From a virus: a DNA stretch of 20,814 nucleotides. Every line of letters starts with the position of its first letter. The stretch's first letter is position 1. Below are positions 14,634-20,814 of this stretch, one piece after another. The stretch lies in the IMG/VR virus record IMGVR_UViG_3300027987_000091, positions 1-20,814 of that record; one strand, written 5' to 3'. The notes under the pieces were generated by a model, which saw only the letters and a list, made by a program, of their open reading frames with translations, ran no database searches and was not told the origin of the DNA. A program made the translations under genes and the position numbers.

Positions 14634-14649
14634 GGTGATATATATCACC
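14634..14649. promoter_or_regulatory. 16-base perfect palindrome, candidate operator
   Basis: GGTGATATATATCACC is a perfect 16-base palindrome ending six bases before the -33 TTG of promoter P2. Placement directly upstream of a promoter suggests a binding site for a dimeric activator or repressor. It is absent from promoter P1, so it could give P2 separate control. Confidence 0.55.
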
Positions 14650-14654
14650 TTTCT

Positions 14655-14686
14655 ATTGCATATTAAATAACAAAGTGTTATCTTTA
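14655..14686 (+). promoter_or_regulatory. Promoter P2 for the recombination operon
   Basis: ATTG (14655-14658), 20 bases, then TATCTTTA (14679-14686) matches seven of eight positions of TAnnTTTG. It is a near copy of promoter P1 and lies 26 bases before the first ORF of the operon (14713). Confidence 0.6.
14667..14681. promoter_or_regulatory. 15-base inverted repeat operator, copy 2
   Basis: Identical to the copy at 13226-13240 (ATAACAAAGTGTTAT) and in the same place between the -33 and -7 elements of P2. A perfect repeat of a perfect inverted repeat at two promoters points to shared control by one dimeric protein. Confidence 0.6.
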
Positions 14687-14712
14687 TACTATAATAATTA
14701 AAACAAAAAAAG

Positions 14713-14916
14713 ATGATACTTACAAAAATTCAAATAATCAATATGCTTTTAAATGGTCTTGAAATGTTTGAAAATCAGGAAATGAAAGCAAAGTTTCAAC
14801 TTAAAATGCAAATGAAAATGTTGCACATGCCGGAAGTTGATTTTCAGAAATTCGTAAAAAACGATACTAATTGGAATTTAGAGCCAATAAGAAAAAACAC
14901 ATATATTATTAATTAA
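14713..14916 (+). CDS. Small hypothetical protein, first gene of recombination operon
   Basis: A 67-residue protein, Met-, Lys- and Gln-rich, almost wholly helical in its first 50 residues and ending in a short strand-like tail. It starts 26 bases after promoter P2 with an A-rich leader and no Shine-Dalgarno. First position in an early operon is typical for a small regulator or host-takeover protein, but no motif supports a specific role. Not recognised. Confidence 0.5.
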   Translation: MILTKIQIINMLLNGLEMFENQEMKAKFQLKMQMKMLHMPEVDFQKFVKNDTNWNLEPIRKNTYIIN

Positions 14917-14928
14917 AACTTTAAGAAA

Positions 14929-15153
14929 ATGATAGTAAAATTTAAACATTCCGTAAAAGAATTAGTGTTCGCATTAATTGACACTAAGTTAAAAAAAATG
15001 GTTATTGACAGCGCAATGGCCGAAATAGACAGCGAAAACAAAATAACAGTTCGTTATTGGTGTATTTGTGACGGTGAAAAATTTTGGGTAAACGAGGATA
15101 AAATATTTTCTAGTAAAGAATCGTTTTTAAATCAGTTGGAAGATGAAGAGTAA
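14929..15153 (+). CDS. Small hypothetical protein
   Basis: A 74-residue protein that looks strand-rich in the middle (ITVRYWCICDGEKFWV at about residues 39-54) with a helical acidic C-terminus. The ITVRYWC...GEKFWV pattern resembles a small beta-hairpin unit with two Cys. It overlaps the annealing-protein gene by 11 bases, so the two are translationally coupled and it may modulate recombination. Function not recognised. Confidence 0.55.
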   Translation: MIVKFKHSVKELVFALIDTKLKKMVIDSAMAEIDSENKITVRYWCICDGEKFWVNEDKIFSSKESFLNQLEDEE

Positions 15154-15682
15154 TAAACCTGAAAAAAAAGAAATTATCACTATCGCAGAAATAGAAAGCG
15201 ATAGTGATTTAAGATTAAAAGGTAATCTTAACAAGCTTAATATTATCCTTAATCTTGCTCCACCTTCTAAATTTATAAAGATTCAGGACGGTGTAAAACA
15301 TGTACCTGTTGATAAAGTAAAATATTTACTTACAAAGATTTTTATTGAATGGTGGCACGAAATTAAACAGGTGCATATAATTGCCAATTCTGTTACTGTT
15401 GTTTCCACGTTGCATTATAAAAATCCTGTTTCCGGTGAATGGTGTAAAATGGATGGGATAGGTGCCGCACCTATCAATACAAAAAAAGGAGCTAAAGCAA
15501 TGGATTGGAATGAGGTTGTTCATGATTCAGTTCATAAGTGTGCCGGTGCTGCGGATTCATTTGCTTTAAAAAATGCAGCAAAAAAATTAGGTCGGATTTT
15601 CGGTGCTGAATTAATGGTTGATGATATCATTAATTACACAGCATTAACAGACAATGAAAGGTTTAACAAAATTAAAGAATAG
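15143..15682 (+). CDS. Single-strand annealing protein (Rad52/Erf-type), putative
   Basis: A 179-residue protein with the pattern of Rad52-like phage annealing proteins (Sak/Erf group). A strand ending VTVVSTLHY (84-92) leads to GEWCKMDGIGA (98-108), the W-x-x-x-D-G-x-G turn of this group. A long helix follows with AADSFALKNAAKKLGRIFG (about 136-154), matching A-x-x-x-A-L-K-x-A-x-K-x-x-G of Rad52-type proteins. These anneal complementary single strands during phage replication and repair. The next gene, three bases downstream, is a RecE/YqaJ-like exonuclease, the expected partner. Family by pattern; assignment among Rad52, Erf and RecT types would need a profile search. Confidence 0.65.
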   Translation: MKSNKPEKKEIITIAEIESDSDLRLKGNLNKLNIILNLAPPSKFIKIQDGVKHVPVDKVKYLLTKIFIEWWHEIKQVHIIANSVTVVSTLHYKNPVSGEWCKMDGIGAAPINTKKGAKAMDWNEVVHDSVHKCAGAADSFALKNAAKKLGRIFGAELMVDDIINYTALTDNERFNKIKE

Positions 15683-15684
15683 GT

Positions 15685-16548
15685 ATGATAACAAAAGATT
15701 TAACAATTGAACAATATCACGAAGAAAATAAACATTACTCAGCTTCGTGTCTTAAACACGCTTTACGTTCATTGAAAGAACTTAAGTTTTATATGGATGA
15801 TAAACTTGAAGAAAAAAAAGGTTCGCATTTTGATTTTGGTAATGCTTTTGAAACAGCATTAATTGAGGAGAGTGAGTTTTCAAAAAAGGTTTCTGTATTT
15901 GATCCATCAAGGAAAATTACTGAATTACTTGAAAAGAAACCAGATTTAAAAGCTCCTACAATGACAAATGAATTTAAGGAATTTAAGGAGTCTTTTTATT
16001 CTGATAATGAAGACAAGTATATCATTCAAAAAGAAGGGAAAGAAAGCCTTGATACTATATCAGAAATGATATTATCATGCAAAGATAATGAAACTGTAAA
16101 AACTCTTTTAAAAGGAATGGAGAAGCAAGTCTCTATTTTTTGGACTGATGAAAAAACAGGCGTAAAATTAAAGACACGACCGGACGTTTCCAGGACTGAT
16201 AAAAATATTCTTGTTGATATCAAAACAACTCGTGATGCTTCGCCTCGTGCATTTTCAAAGCAGATAAATGATCTTAATTATTGGATGCAGGCTGTTATGC
16301 AAATAGATGGCTGTTTGAGCTCTGGATTTATGGGTACTGTTGATTTTTATTTTTGGATTGCAGTTGAAAAAGAAGCTCCTTACAATGTTGCTATATATGA
16401 ATTTCATAAAGATGATATTGATCGTAAATTTATTGAATACAGATTACTGCTTGAAGAGATTGCAATTTGTGAAAAAGAAAACAAATGGCCAGGCTATGAA
16501 TTCGGAGCAAATAACGACATGGGAATATTAACCGCTAAAATTTGGTAA
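15685..16548 (+). CDS. PD-(D/E)XK exonuclease (RecE/YqaJ-like, DUF3799 type)
   Basis: A 287-residue nuclease. Residues about 15-30 hold YSASCLKHALRS, the usual N-terminal YSASxL motif. FGNAFETALIEES (51-63) matches the G-x-A-x-H-x-x-L-x-E motif with Glu in the His position. RPDVSR (165-170) and VDIKTT (177-182) give the catalytic Asp167 and D178-x-K180. YWMQAVMQ (199-206) is the helix with the Gln of this family. Such enzymes chew one strand of double-stranded ends and hand single strands to the annealing protein encoded just upstream. The C-terminal part (about 215-287) completes the fold. The exchange at the His position is odd, but the PD/DxK core is intact, so activity is likely. Confidence 0.8.
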   Translation: MITKDLTIEQYHEENKHYSASCLKHALRSLKELKFYMDDKLEEKKGSHFDFGNAFETALIEESEFSKKVSVFDPSRKITELLEKKPDLKAPTMTNEFKEFKESFYSDNEDKYIIQKEGKESLDTISEMILSCKDNETVKTLLKGMEKQVSIFWTDEKTGVKLKTRPDVSRTDKNILVDIKTTRDASPRAFSKQINDLNYWMQAVMQIDGCLSSGFMGTVDFYFWIAVEKEAPYNVAIYEFHKDDIDRKFIEYRLLLEEIAICEKENKWPGYEFGANNDMGILTAKIW

Positions 16549-16582
16549 ACGAAAATATTAACGATTTAATTTTAATTTGATT

Positions 16583-17653
16583 ATGAAAAACGAAATTACA
16601 AAAATTGATCCTAAAGAATTTGGATTACAAGAAACACAAGTATCTACAATTGAAAACGCATTCATGCCAATGATTACTGAGCGCGAAGGATTAAGACAAG
16701 TTTACGAGAATATCTTAACAAAGGAGATAACGCCTGAAGTTTGTAATGAAGCGAAAACAGCAAGAAATAAACTTGTTAAAGTAAGAACTGGAATTGCAAA
16801 TATTCACAAAACACAAAAAGCTTATTTCCTCGCCGCTGGTCGTTTTGTCGATGCTTGGAAAAACAAAGAAACTGAGCCAGTTTTGCAAATGGAAAGCTCT
16901 TTGAAAGAAATAGAAGAGTATTACGAAAGAATTGAAGAACAAAGAATCGCCAATCTTCAAATTTCAAGAGCCGACGAACTAAAAAAATACCTTGATGAAT
17001 CTTCTTTTGTTCCGTCTAATCTCGGCACGATGGATGATCAAATGTGGGGTAATTACCTACTTGGCGCAAAAACAGCGTTTGAACTTAAAAAAGAAGCTGA
17101 AAGAAAAGCAGAGCAGGAAGCAATAAGAATCGAAACAGAGAGAGTAACAAGAGAGGAAAGAAAAGAAGTTTTATTACCTTACTGGAATTTTATCCCTGAA
17201 TGGTGTAAAACTGAACAACTCGGAACCTGTGGTAATGTTATGTTTCAAAGTGTTTTGTCAGCCGCAATGACTGATAAAGAAAAATACGACAAAGAACAAC
17301 AGAGAATAAAAGAAGAAAACGAAAGGTTAAAAGCTGAACAGGAAGCACGGGAGAAAGCAGATAAAGAACGTATTGAAAAAGAACGCAAAGAACGTGAAGA
17401 AATTCAAGCGAAACTAAAAGCTGAACAGGAAGCCAGAGAGAAACTTGAAGCAGAGGCGAAAGCGAGAGAGAAAGCAGAAGCAGAAGCAAAAGAAGCAGAA
17501 TTAAAAAAAGGCGATTCACAGAAGGTAATAGACCTTATTAATGATCTTGAATTATTAAAATGTAAATATCAATTCAAGTCATTGCGGAATCAGAAAATGT
17601 ACAATGATGTTGGTTTGCTTCTCGATAAAGTTATTAACCATATTAAAAAGTAA
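16583..17653 (+). CDS. DUF1351-like phage recombination-associated protein
   Basis: A 356-residue protein from the ATG at 16583; an in-frame TTG lies two codons upstream. Residues about 1-130 hold a helical domain with ITPEVCNEAKTARNKLVKVR and TQKAYFLAAGRFVDAW, matching the style of DUF1351-type proteins found beside annealing proteins and nucleases. Residues about 170-310 are a long Glu/Lys/Ala/Arg-rich coiled coil, with repeats such as KAEQEAREK twice. Residues about 315-356 form a separate helical end. It is probably an accessory of the recombination operon: coiled coils in these proteins may give oligomers or link partners. TolA-like annotations are a composition artefact. Role beyond context unknown. 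Confidence 0.6.
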   Translation: MKNEITKIDPKEFGLQETQVSTIENAFMPMITEREGLRQVYENILTKEITPEVCNEAKTARNKLVKVRTGIANIHKTQKAYFLAAGRFVDAWKNKETEPVLQMESSLKEIEEYYERIEEQRIANLQISRADELKKYLDESSFVPSNLGTMDDQMWGNYLLGAKTAFELKKEAERKAEQEAIRIETERVTREERKEVLLPYWNFIPEWCKTEQLGTCGNVMFQSVLSAAMTDKEKYDKEQQRIKEENERLKAEQEAREKADKERIEKERKEREEIQAKLKAEQEAREKLEAEAKAREKAEAEAKEAELKKGDSQKVIDLINDLELLKCKYQFKSLRNQKMYNDVGLLLDKVINHIKK

Positions 17654-17656
17654 ACT

Positions 17657-18046
17657 ATGTACACTCTATTCTTAACATTAACAATTCTGGTCATTATTAG
17701 CCAAACGCTTCATACATATTTTGTCTTTATTTCTTTCTCACGACTAGAAGGTAATTTAAGGCTTATACAGGCTATTATTTTCTGTAGTATACTATCAGTA
17801 TCAATACTTGCATTTGTCTTGATCAGAAAGCCTAATTTAGCCATTCTAGGTGCGATTATAGAAATAATAATTAACATGTATTATTACGCTGAAGATTTTT
17901 GGAAAAATGGAATCCGTGCAAAAGTACACAGATGGAAAAGTATAATAACTTTTTGGCGGCGAAATTGGGTTTCAATATTTTTCGGTATATTGATACCGAT
18001 TTTAATATATGTTTTTTCTGAACAAATGATTGAATTGTCTTCTTAG
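17657..18046 (+). CDS. Small multi-pass membrane protein
   Basis: A 129-residue protein with four predicted membrane helices (about 3-26, 37-57, 60-78, 103-121) and a basic loop (about 83-102, with RAKVHRWK and RRNW) before the last helix, so that loop is probably cytoplasmic. It starts three bases after the previous stop and ends the recombination operon just before a strong terminator. No family recognised. Candidates are a superinfection-exclusion or membrane-tethering factor; a holin is less likely because of position in an early operon. Confidence 0.6.
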   Translation: MYTLFLTLTILVIISQTLHTYFVFISFSRLEGNLRLIQAIIFCSILSVSILAFVLIRKPNLAILGAIIEIIINMYYYAEDFWKNGIRAKVHRWKSIITFWRRNWVSIFFGILIPILIYVFSEQMIELSS

Positions 18047-18081
18047 TTTTTTCATATCTATTTTTGTTAGTTAGTTGTTAG

Positions 18082-18110
18082 CCCGTCTCTTTTTTGAGAC
18101 GGGTTTTCTT
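18082..18110 (+). terminator. Strong intrinsic terminator, end of recombination operon
   Basis: CCCGTCTC (18082-18089) and GAGACGGG (18096-18103) form a perfect eight-base GC-rich stem around a six-T loop, followed by TTTTCTT (18104-18110). It lies 35 bases after the membrane-protein stop. Confidence 0.9.
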
Positions 18111-18185
18111 TGAAAAACAGAATAATTTAACTAAATTGCAATGCCTGATTACAGGTAATTTTTTTCTCTAAACATTTCAAAATTT

Positions 18186-18329
18186 ATGAAAAAATACTTA
18201 ACAATAGAAGGTTATGCTAATAAAGAAGGAATAACCGAAAGGACGGTTTACAACCGTATAAATTCAGGAAAATTGAAAACAAAAAAGATAAAGTCACTAA
18301 CTTTAATAGAGATTGAAAATGAGTTATAA
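18186..18329 (+). CDS. 47-aa HTH (excisionase/MerR-like) protein
   Basis: ATG at 18186 gives 47 residues ending at TAA 18327-18329. The sequence has a helix-turn-helix layout typical of small DNA-binding domains of the excisionase/MerR type: LTIEGYANKEGITERTVYNRI (helix, turn, recognition helix, residues about 5-25) followed by a basic wing (SGKLKTKKIK). It follows the terminator and overlaps the primase-helicase gene by 11 bases. It could regulate the primase, bind the downstream repeats as an origin protein, or act as an excisionase. The HTH is fairly clear; the target is not known. Confidence 0.65.
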   Translation: MKKYLTIEGYANKEGITERTVYNRINSGKLKTKKIKSLTLIEIENEL

Positions 18330-20541
18330 TAAAGCGTTAATAGGATTCTATGAGAATGCGGCCTCAACTAAGGCAAAGCTTGAATTTTCAATTGATGAAT
18401 ATTTCAAAGGGATAATTTCCGGTCGTTGGCAAGATGAAATTTTCAATTACCGTAATGGAAAAATAAAAAAACATGAAGTTCCGGCTATAACCATATCAGG
18501 TACTTTTAACCCGGGTCGTAAAGATTCAGATATTAAGAGTTACACAAACGTAATGATAATTGATATCGATCAAAAGGACAATACAATTAAATTATCTGAA
18601 GTAAAAGAATCTTTGCGGGAAATACCTGAGCTTATGGCTTATCACCACTCATTAGGAGGTGAGGGGCTGGCTGTATATTTTCCAATCGTAAAAGCTAAAT
18701 ACAGGGAATCATATGAAGCAATTACACGAATGTTGACGAATGATTACGGAATAATTACGGATTCATCATGTAGTAATATTAGCCGTTTGCGTTTCGTGTC
18801 TTATGATCCTGATTTGTATATAAATTATGGTGCTGAAAAATGGAAAACATACATAGAAAAAGAACAATCAATAAATGAATACGATTATAATAGTTTCATT
18901 TTCTCGGATAATGATATTGATTATGTTTTAGAGCAGATAAAAGAAAAAGGGTTAAACATTGCGCCTGATTATTACTCATGGGTTAGAATAGGTTTTGCGT
19001 TTGCGAATCAATACGGTGAATCGGGTTATAAGTATTTTGAGTTTATATCTTCATTTTATTACGGTAAGCAGAAATTAAGCCCAAGAAAACAATTTGATCA
19101 ATGTTTAAAATCAGATAGAAATAAATCAGGAATTTCAATTAAAAGCTTTTTCCATTACGCTAAATTATCAGGATGCAACTTAGTTTCACCTAGGACAAAA
19201 CAAATTGTCGATGTTGGAAAACTAAGAAGAAAACAAGAGTTAACAAATACATCTGGGAAAGTAATAGACGGTAAACAGAGCGCAAAAGAATACTTATCGT
19301 TAATTGATGGTATTAACGGTGAAGATGTAGAGCAAATATTAACGCAAGTATGGGCACTTGACAATAAAAGTCTTAAGGAAAACGAAAGCACAATCATTGA
19401 AGAAATTGAACTTTTCCTAAAATCAAATTACAAATTAAAATTTAATGACATAACAAAAGTTGTTGAAATTGATGGTGTACCGATTAACGATTATAAATTT
19501 AATTCTATGTACTTACAATGTAGTAGGGTTGTTTCTGAAAAAACAAGTAAAGATAAGGTTTACGATTTATTACACTCAGATTTTACGCCAAAGTTAAACC
19601 CGATACTTTCATGGTTTGACCAAAATAAAAATACAAATGTACCTGGCGGCAATGTATTGGAATTGACAAATTGTATAAAATCAACCATGGATAAAAAACA
19701 CGTTCATTATTTTCTTAATAAATGGCTACTTTCTTTAATAGCATCTGCACATGGAACTTACTCAATACTTTGTTTGGTTCTTACGGGGGAAGAACAAGGA
19801 ACCGGAAAGACAAAGTTTTTTAGAGAATTACTACCGGATGAGCTACAAAGTTTTTACGCTCAATCTAAACTAGACGGAAAAGAAGCAGACGTTGCAAAAC
19901 TAATGTGTATTAAGTGGATTATATTAGATGATGAATTCGGTGGTAAAAGTAAGCAGGATGAAAAGAAATTTAAGGAACTTATATCTACTGACATATTTAG
20001 CGTAAGAAGCCCATACGGTCGTTATATTGAAGATTTAAAAAGGTTAGCTGTATTGTGCGGCACCACTAATGAAGAAGAAATTTTAAACGATATCACCGGA
20101 AACAGGCGTATAATCCCGATTCCGGTAAATTCAATCGATCATGAAAGATATAAGCAGATAAATAAAGATCATTTATTTATAGAGCTTTATCAGGAATACA
20201 TGAAAGATAAAAACTCATTCATGCTCACGAAGGACGATATAAAATTATTGGAAGAAATAACACTACAAAACCAATTTAGGATGCCGGAAATTGAATTATC
20301 AAATAAATATTTTGTTATATGCTCACCAACTGACCCAGCAGGAAAATTTTTATCCAGCACAGAAATAAGATCTTTTATTGAAAAGATGTCTGGGATAAGG
20401 ATTTCACAGCAAAAACTTTCAATAGCATTAAAAAAAGAAGGATTTATTCATGAGGTTAAATGGATAAATGGAAAAGCAAAGAGAGGTTTTTTTGTTAAAC
20501 CAGCCGAAAAATATGAAGCACATGAAGATATACCTTTTTAA
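18319..20541 (+). CDS. Primase-helicase: BT4734-like / PriCT_2 / VirE (SF3-like ATPase)
   Basis: A 740-residue protein from the ATG at 18319; a TTG two codons upstream is less likely. Residues about 55-185 are a BT4734-like primase domain: SGTFNPGR (60-67), IDID with Asp82 and Asp84, and HHSLGGEGLAVYFP (109-122). Residues about 198-285 match PriCT_2, with YYSWVRIGFAFA and a K-x-x-Q-F-D-Q-C-L segment. Residues about 415-605 are the VirE helicase-type ATPase: Walker A GEEQGTGKT (490-498), Walker B IILDDE (534-539) and GNRR (594-597) as sensor/arginine finger. Such proteins prime and unwind DNA at phage and plasmid origins. Iteron-like repeats begin one base after its stop, supporting an origin role. 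It overlaps the 47-residue HTH gene. Confident call. Confidence 0.88.
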   Translation: MSYNKALIGFYENAASTKAKLEFSIDEYFKGIISGRWQDEIFNYRNGKIKKHEVPAITISGTFNPGRKDSDIKSYTNVMIIDIDQKDNTIKLSEVKESLREIPELMAYHHSLGGEGLAVYFPIVKAKYRESYEAITRMLTNDYGIITDSSCSNISRLRFVSYDPDLYINYGAEKWKTYIEKEQSINEYDYNSFIFSDNDIDYVLEQIKEKGLNIAPDYYSWVRIGFAFANQYGESGYKYFEFISSFYYGKQKLSPRKQFDQCLKSDRNKSGISIKSFFHYAKLSGCNLVSPRTKQIVDVGKLRRKQELTNTSGKVIDGKQSAKEYLSLIDGINGEDVEQILTQVWALDNKSLKENESTIIEEIELFLKSNYKLKFNDITKVVEIDGVPINDYKFNSMYLQCSRVVSEKTSKDKVYDLLHSDFTPKLNPILSWFDQNKNTNVPGGNVLELTNCIKSTMDKKHVHYFLNKWLLSLIASAHGTYSILCLVLTGEEQGTGKTKFFRELLPDELQSFYAQSKLDGKEADVAKLMCIKWIILDDEFGGKSKQDEKKFKELISTDIFSVRSPYGRYIEDLKRLAVLCGTTNEEEILNDITGNRRIIPIPVNSIDHERYKQINKDHLFIELYQEYMKDKNSFMLTKDDIKLLEEITLQNQFRMPEIELSNKYFVICSPTDPAGKFLSSTEIRSFIEKMSGIRISQQKLSIALKKEGFIHEVKWINGKAKRGFFVKPAEKYEAHEDIPF

Positions 20542-20557
20542 CTTACAACCTTACATC

Positions 20558-20592
20558 TTCATTACAACTATTTTCAGTAAAGTTGTAATGAA
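20558..20592. repeat. 12-base perfect hairpin within the iteron region
   Basis: TTCATTACAACT (20558-20569) and AGTTGTAATGAA (20581-20592) form a perfect 12-base stem with an 11-base loop. Both arms contain an iteron-like sequence (TTACAAC / GTTGTAA). There is no T-run after it, so an origin hairpin or divergent protein-binding pair is likelier than a terminator. Confidence 0.6.
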
Positions 20593-20648
20593 TGTAAATA
20601 TATGTATATTAAATAGTTATGACACTACTCTTACAACCTTACAACTAC

Positions 20649-20684
20649 TTTTATTATATAAAGGTTTATTTATATATAAATATA
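20649..20684. other. AT-rich stretch, candidate DNA-unwinding element
   Basis: These 36 bases contain only two G and no C. They sit between a + oriented iteron pair (20630-20645) and a - oriented pair (20737-20752), the usual place for a DNA-unwinding element of an iteron origin. CTACTTT / AAAGTAG (20645-20651 / 20686-20692) flank it as inverted repeats. Confidence 0.45.
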
Positions 20685-20814
20685 GAAAGTAGTGAAAGCG
20701 TATATACTGGGGAGTTTAATAAAAGTTGGTGTAATGGTTGTAAGGTTGTAAGAACGCCGTATAACTAATTGAAATACACAGCCTTACAACTTACAACTAA
20801 AAATTATAAAAAAT

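Larger units (their letters stand above)
20542..20797. repeat. Iteron-like CTTACAAC array, candidate replication origin
   Basis: The 8-mer CTTACAAC occurs exactly at 20542-20549, 20630-20637, 20638-20645, 20783-20790 and 20790-20797 on + and at 20737-20744 and 20745-20752 on -, with one-mismatch copies at 20550-20557, 20561-20568 (+) and 20582-20589 (-). Most come in head-to-tail pairs with an eight-base step, and the pairs at 20630 and 20737 face each other across an AT-rich stretch. This is how initiator-binding iterons are arranged. It follows the primase-helicase directly. No convincing gene is present from 20542 to the window end at 20814; an open frame across it is made of AT-rich repeat DNA. 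Confidence 0.65.

Noticed and set aside
14266-16591. Shared 10-mer TTGATTATGA at the starts of the ORFs at 14272 and 16583
   Set aside because: A short AT-rich match around ATG that can occur by chance; no wider similarity and not seen at other starts.
18135-18165. Promoter upstream of the 47-aa HTH gene (TTG at 18136, TAATTTTT at 18156)
   Set aside because: Spacing is 17 bases and the -7 is imperfect; too weak to call although a promoter is expected after the terminator.
20468-20692. 74-aa ORF at the end of the primase gene
   Set aside because: Overlaps the primase C-terminus and runs through the iterons and AT-rich element; hydrophobic, aromatic composition reflects AT-rich repeats.
1-20814. 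CRISPR array, tRNA genes, insertion sequence, diversity-generating retroelement
   Set aside because: No spaced direct repeats, cloverleaf-like sequence, transposase motif or reverse transcriptase was seen on either strand.

Overview
This window looks like part of the genome of a tailed phage or prophage of a Bacteroidota (Bacteroidetes) host. Every convincing gene is on the + strand. Genes are tightly packed, many overlap by 1-16 bases, and the DNA is AT-rich. The host assignment rests on promoter-like sequences fitting the Bacteroidetes pattern (TTTG, about 19-20 bases, TAnnTTTG), mostly A-rich rather than Shine-Dalgarno leaders, and a replication protein with the BT4734-like primase / PriCT_2 / VirE helicase layout common in that phylum. 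A tape-measure protein and a tail-tube-like protein, with no sheath gene, suggest a long non-contractile tail. No terminase, integrase or lysis gene is recognisable in the window.

Layout. (1) 1-7324: tail and baseplate operon, read from adhesion-type proteins inward: partial gene, beta-rich structural protein, tail fibre, unknown, large baseplate-type protein, small tail-completion-like protein, tape measure, and a 66-aa helix-turn-helix-like protein. It ends at two tandem intrinsic terminators (7381-7468). (2) 7503-13142: head and connector operon: ClpP-like protease with a scaffold-like tail, major capsid protein, a small protein with a Sec signal peptide, tail-tube-like protein, two overlapping small ORFs, portal, head-tail connector, and an 88-aa protein with an EF-hand-like loop. 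It ends at a terminator (13186-13213). The order, with tape measure before protease/capsid and portal after capsid and tube, is a permutation of the usual phage order. (3) 13215-14610: a promoter-driven accessory block with a compact cytosine-C5 methyltransferase and two tiny ORFs. Each tiny ORF runs at its stop codon into an imperfectly palindromic element of about 125 bases that begins TAAC and ends GTTATA, much like integron attC sites. (4) 14634-18046: replication/recombination operon under a second copy of the same promoter/operator: two small unknown proteins, a Rad52/Erf-type annealing protein, a RecE/YqaJ-like PD-(D/E)XK exonuclease, a DUF1351-like coiled-coil protein and a four-helix membrane protein, then a strong terminator. 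(5) 18186-20541: a 47-aa HTH protein translationally overlapping a 740-aa primase-helicase, followed by an iteron-rich, AT-rich stretch that is a good candidate replication origin.

How they work together: region 4 supplies annealing protein and exonuclease for recombination-dependent replication, and region 5 supplies primase-helicase and probable origin. Two promoters carrying the same 15-base inverted repeat (ATAACAAAGTGTTAT) probably link expression of the methyltransferase/cassette block to that of the recombination operon. Regions 1 and 2 build the virion.

The most interesting features are the two cassette-like ORF-plus-palindrome units, the duplicated promoter/operator that brackets them, the iteron origin, the signal-peptide protein inside the capsid module and the permuted morphogenesis order. 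All calls come from reading the sequence and from family knowledge; no database search was run.
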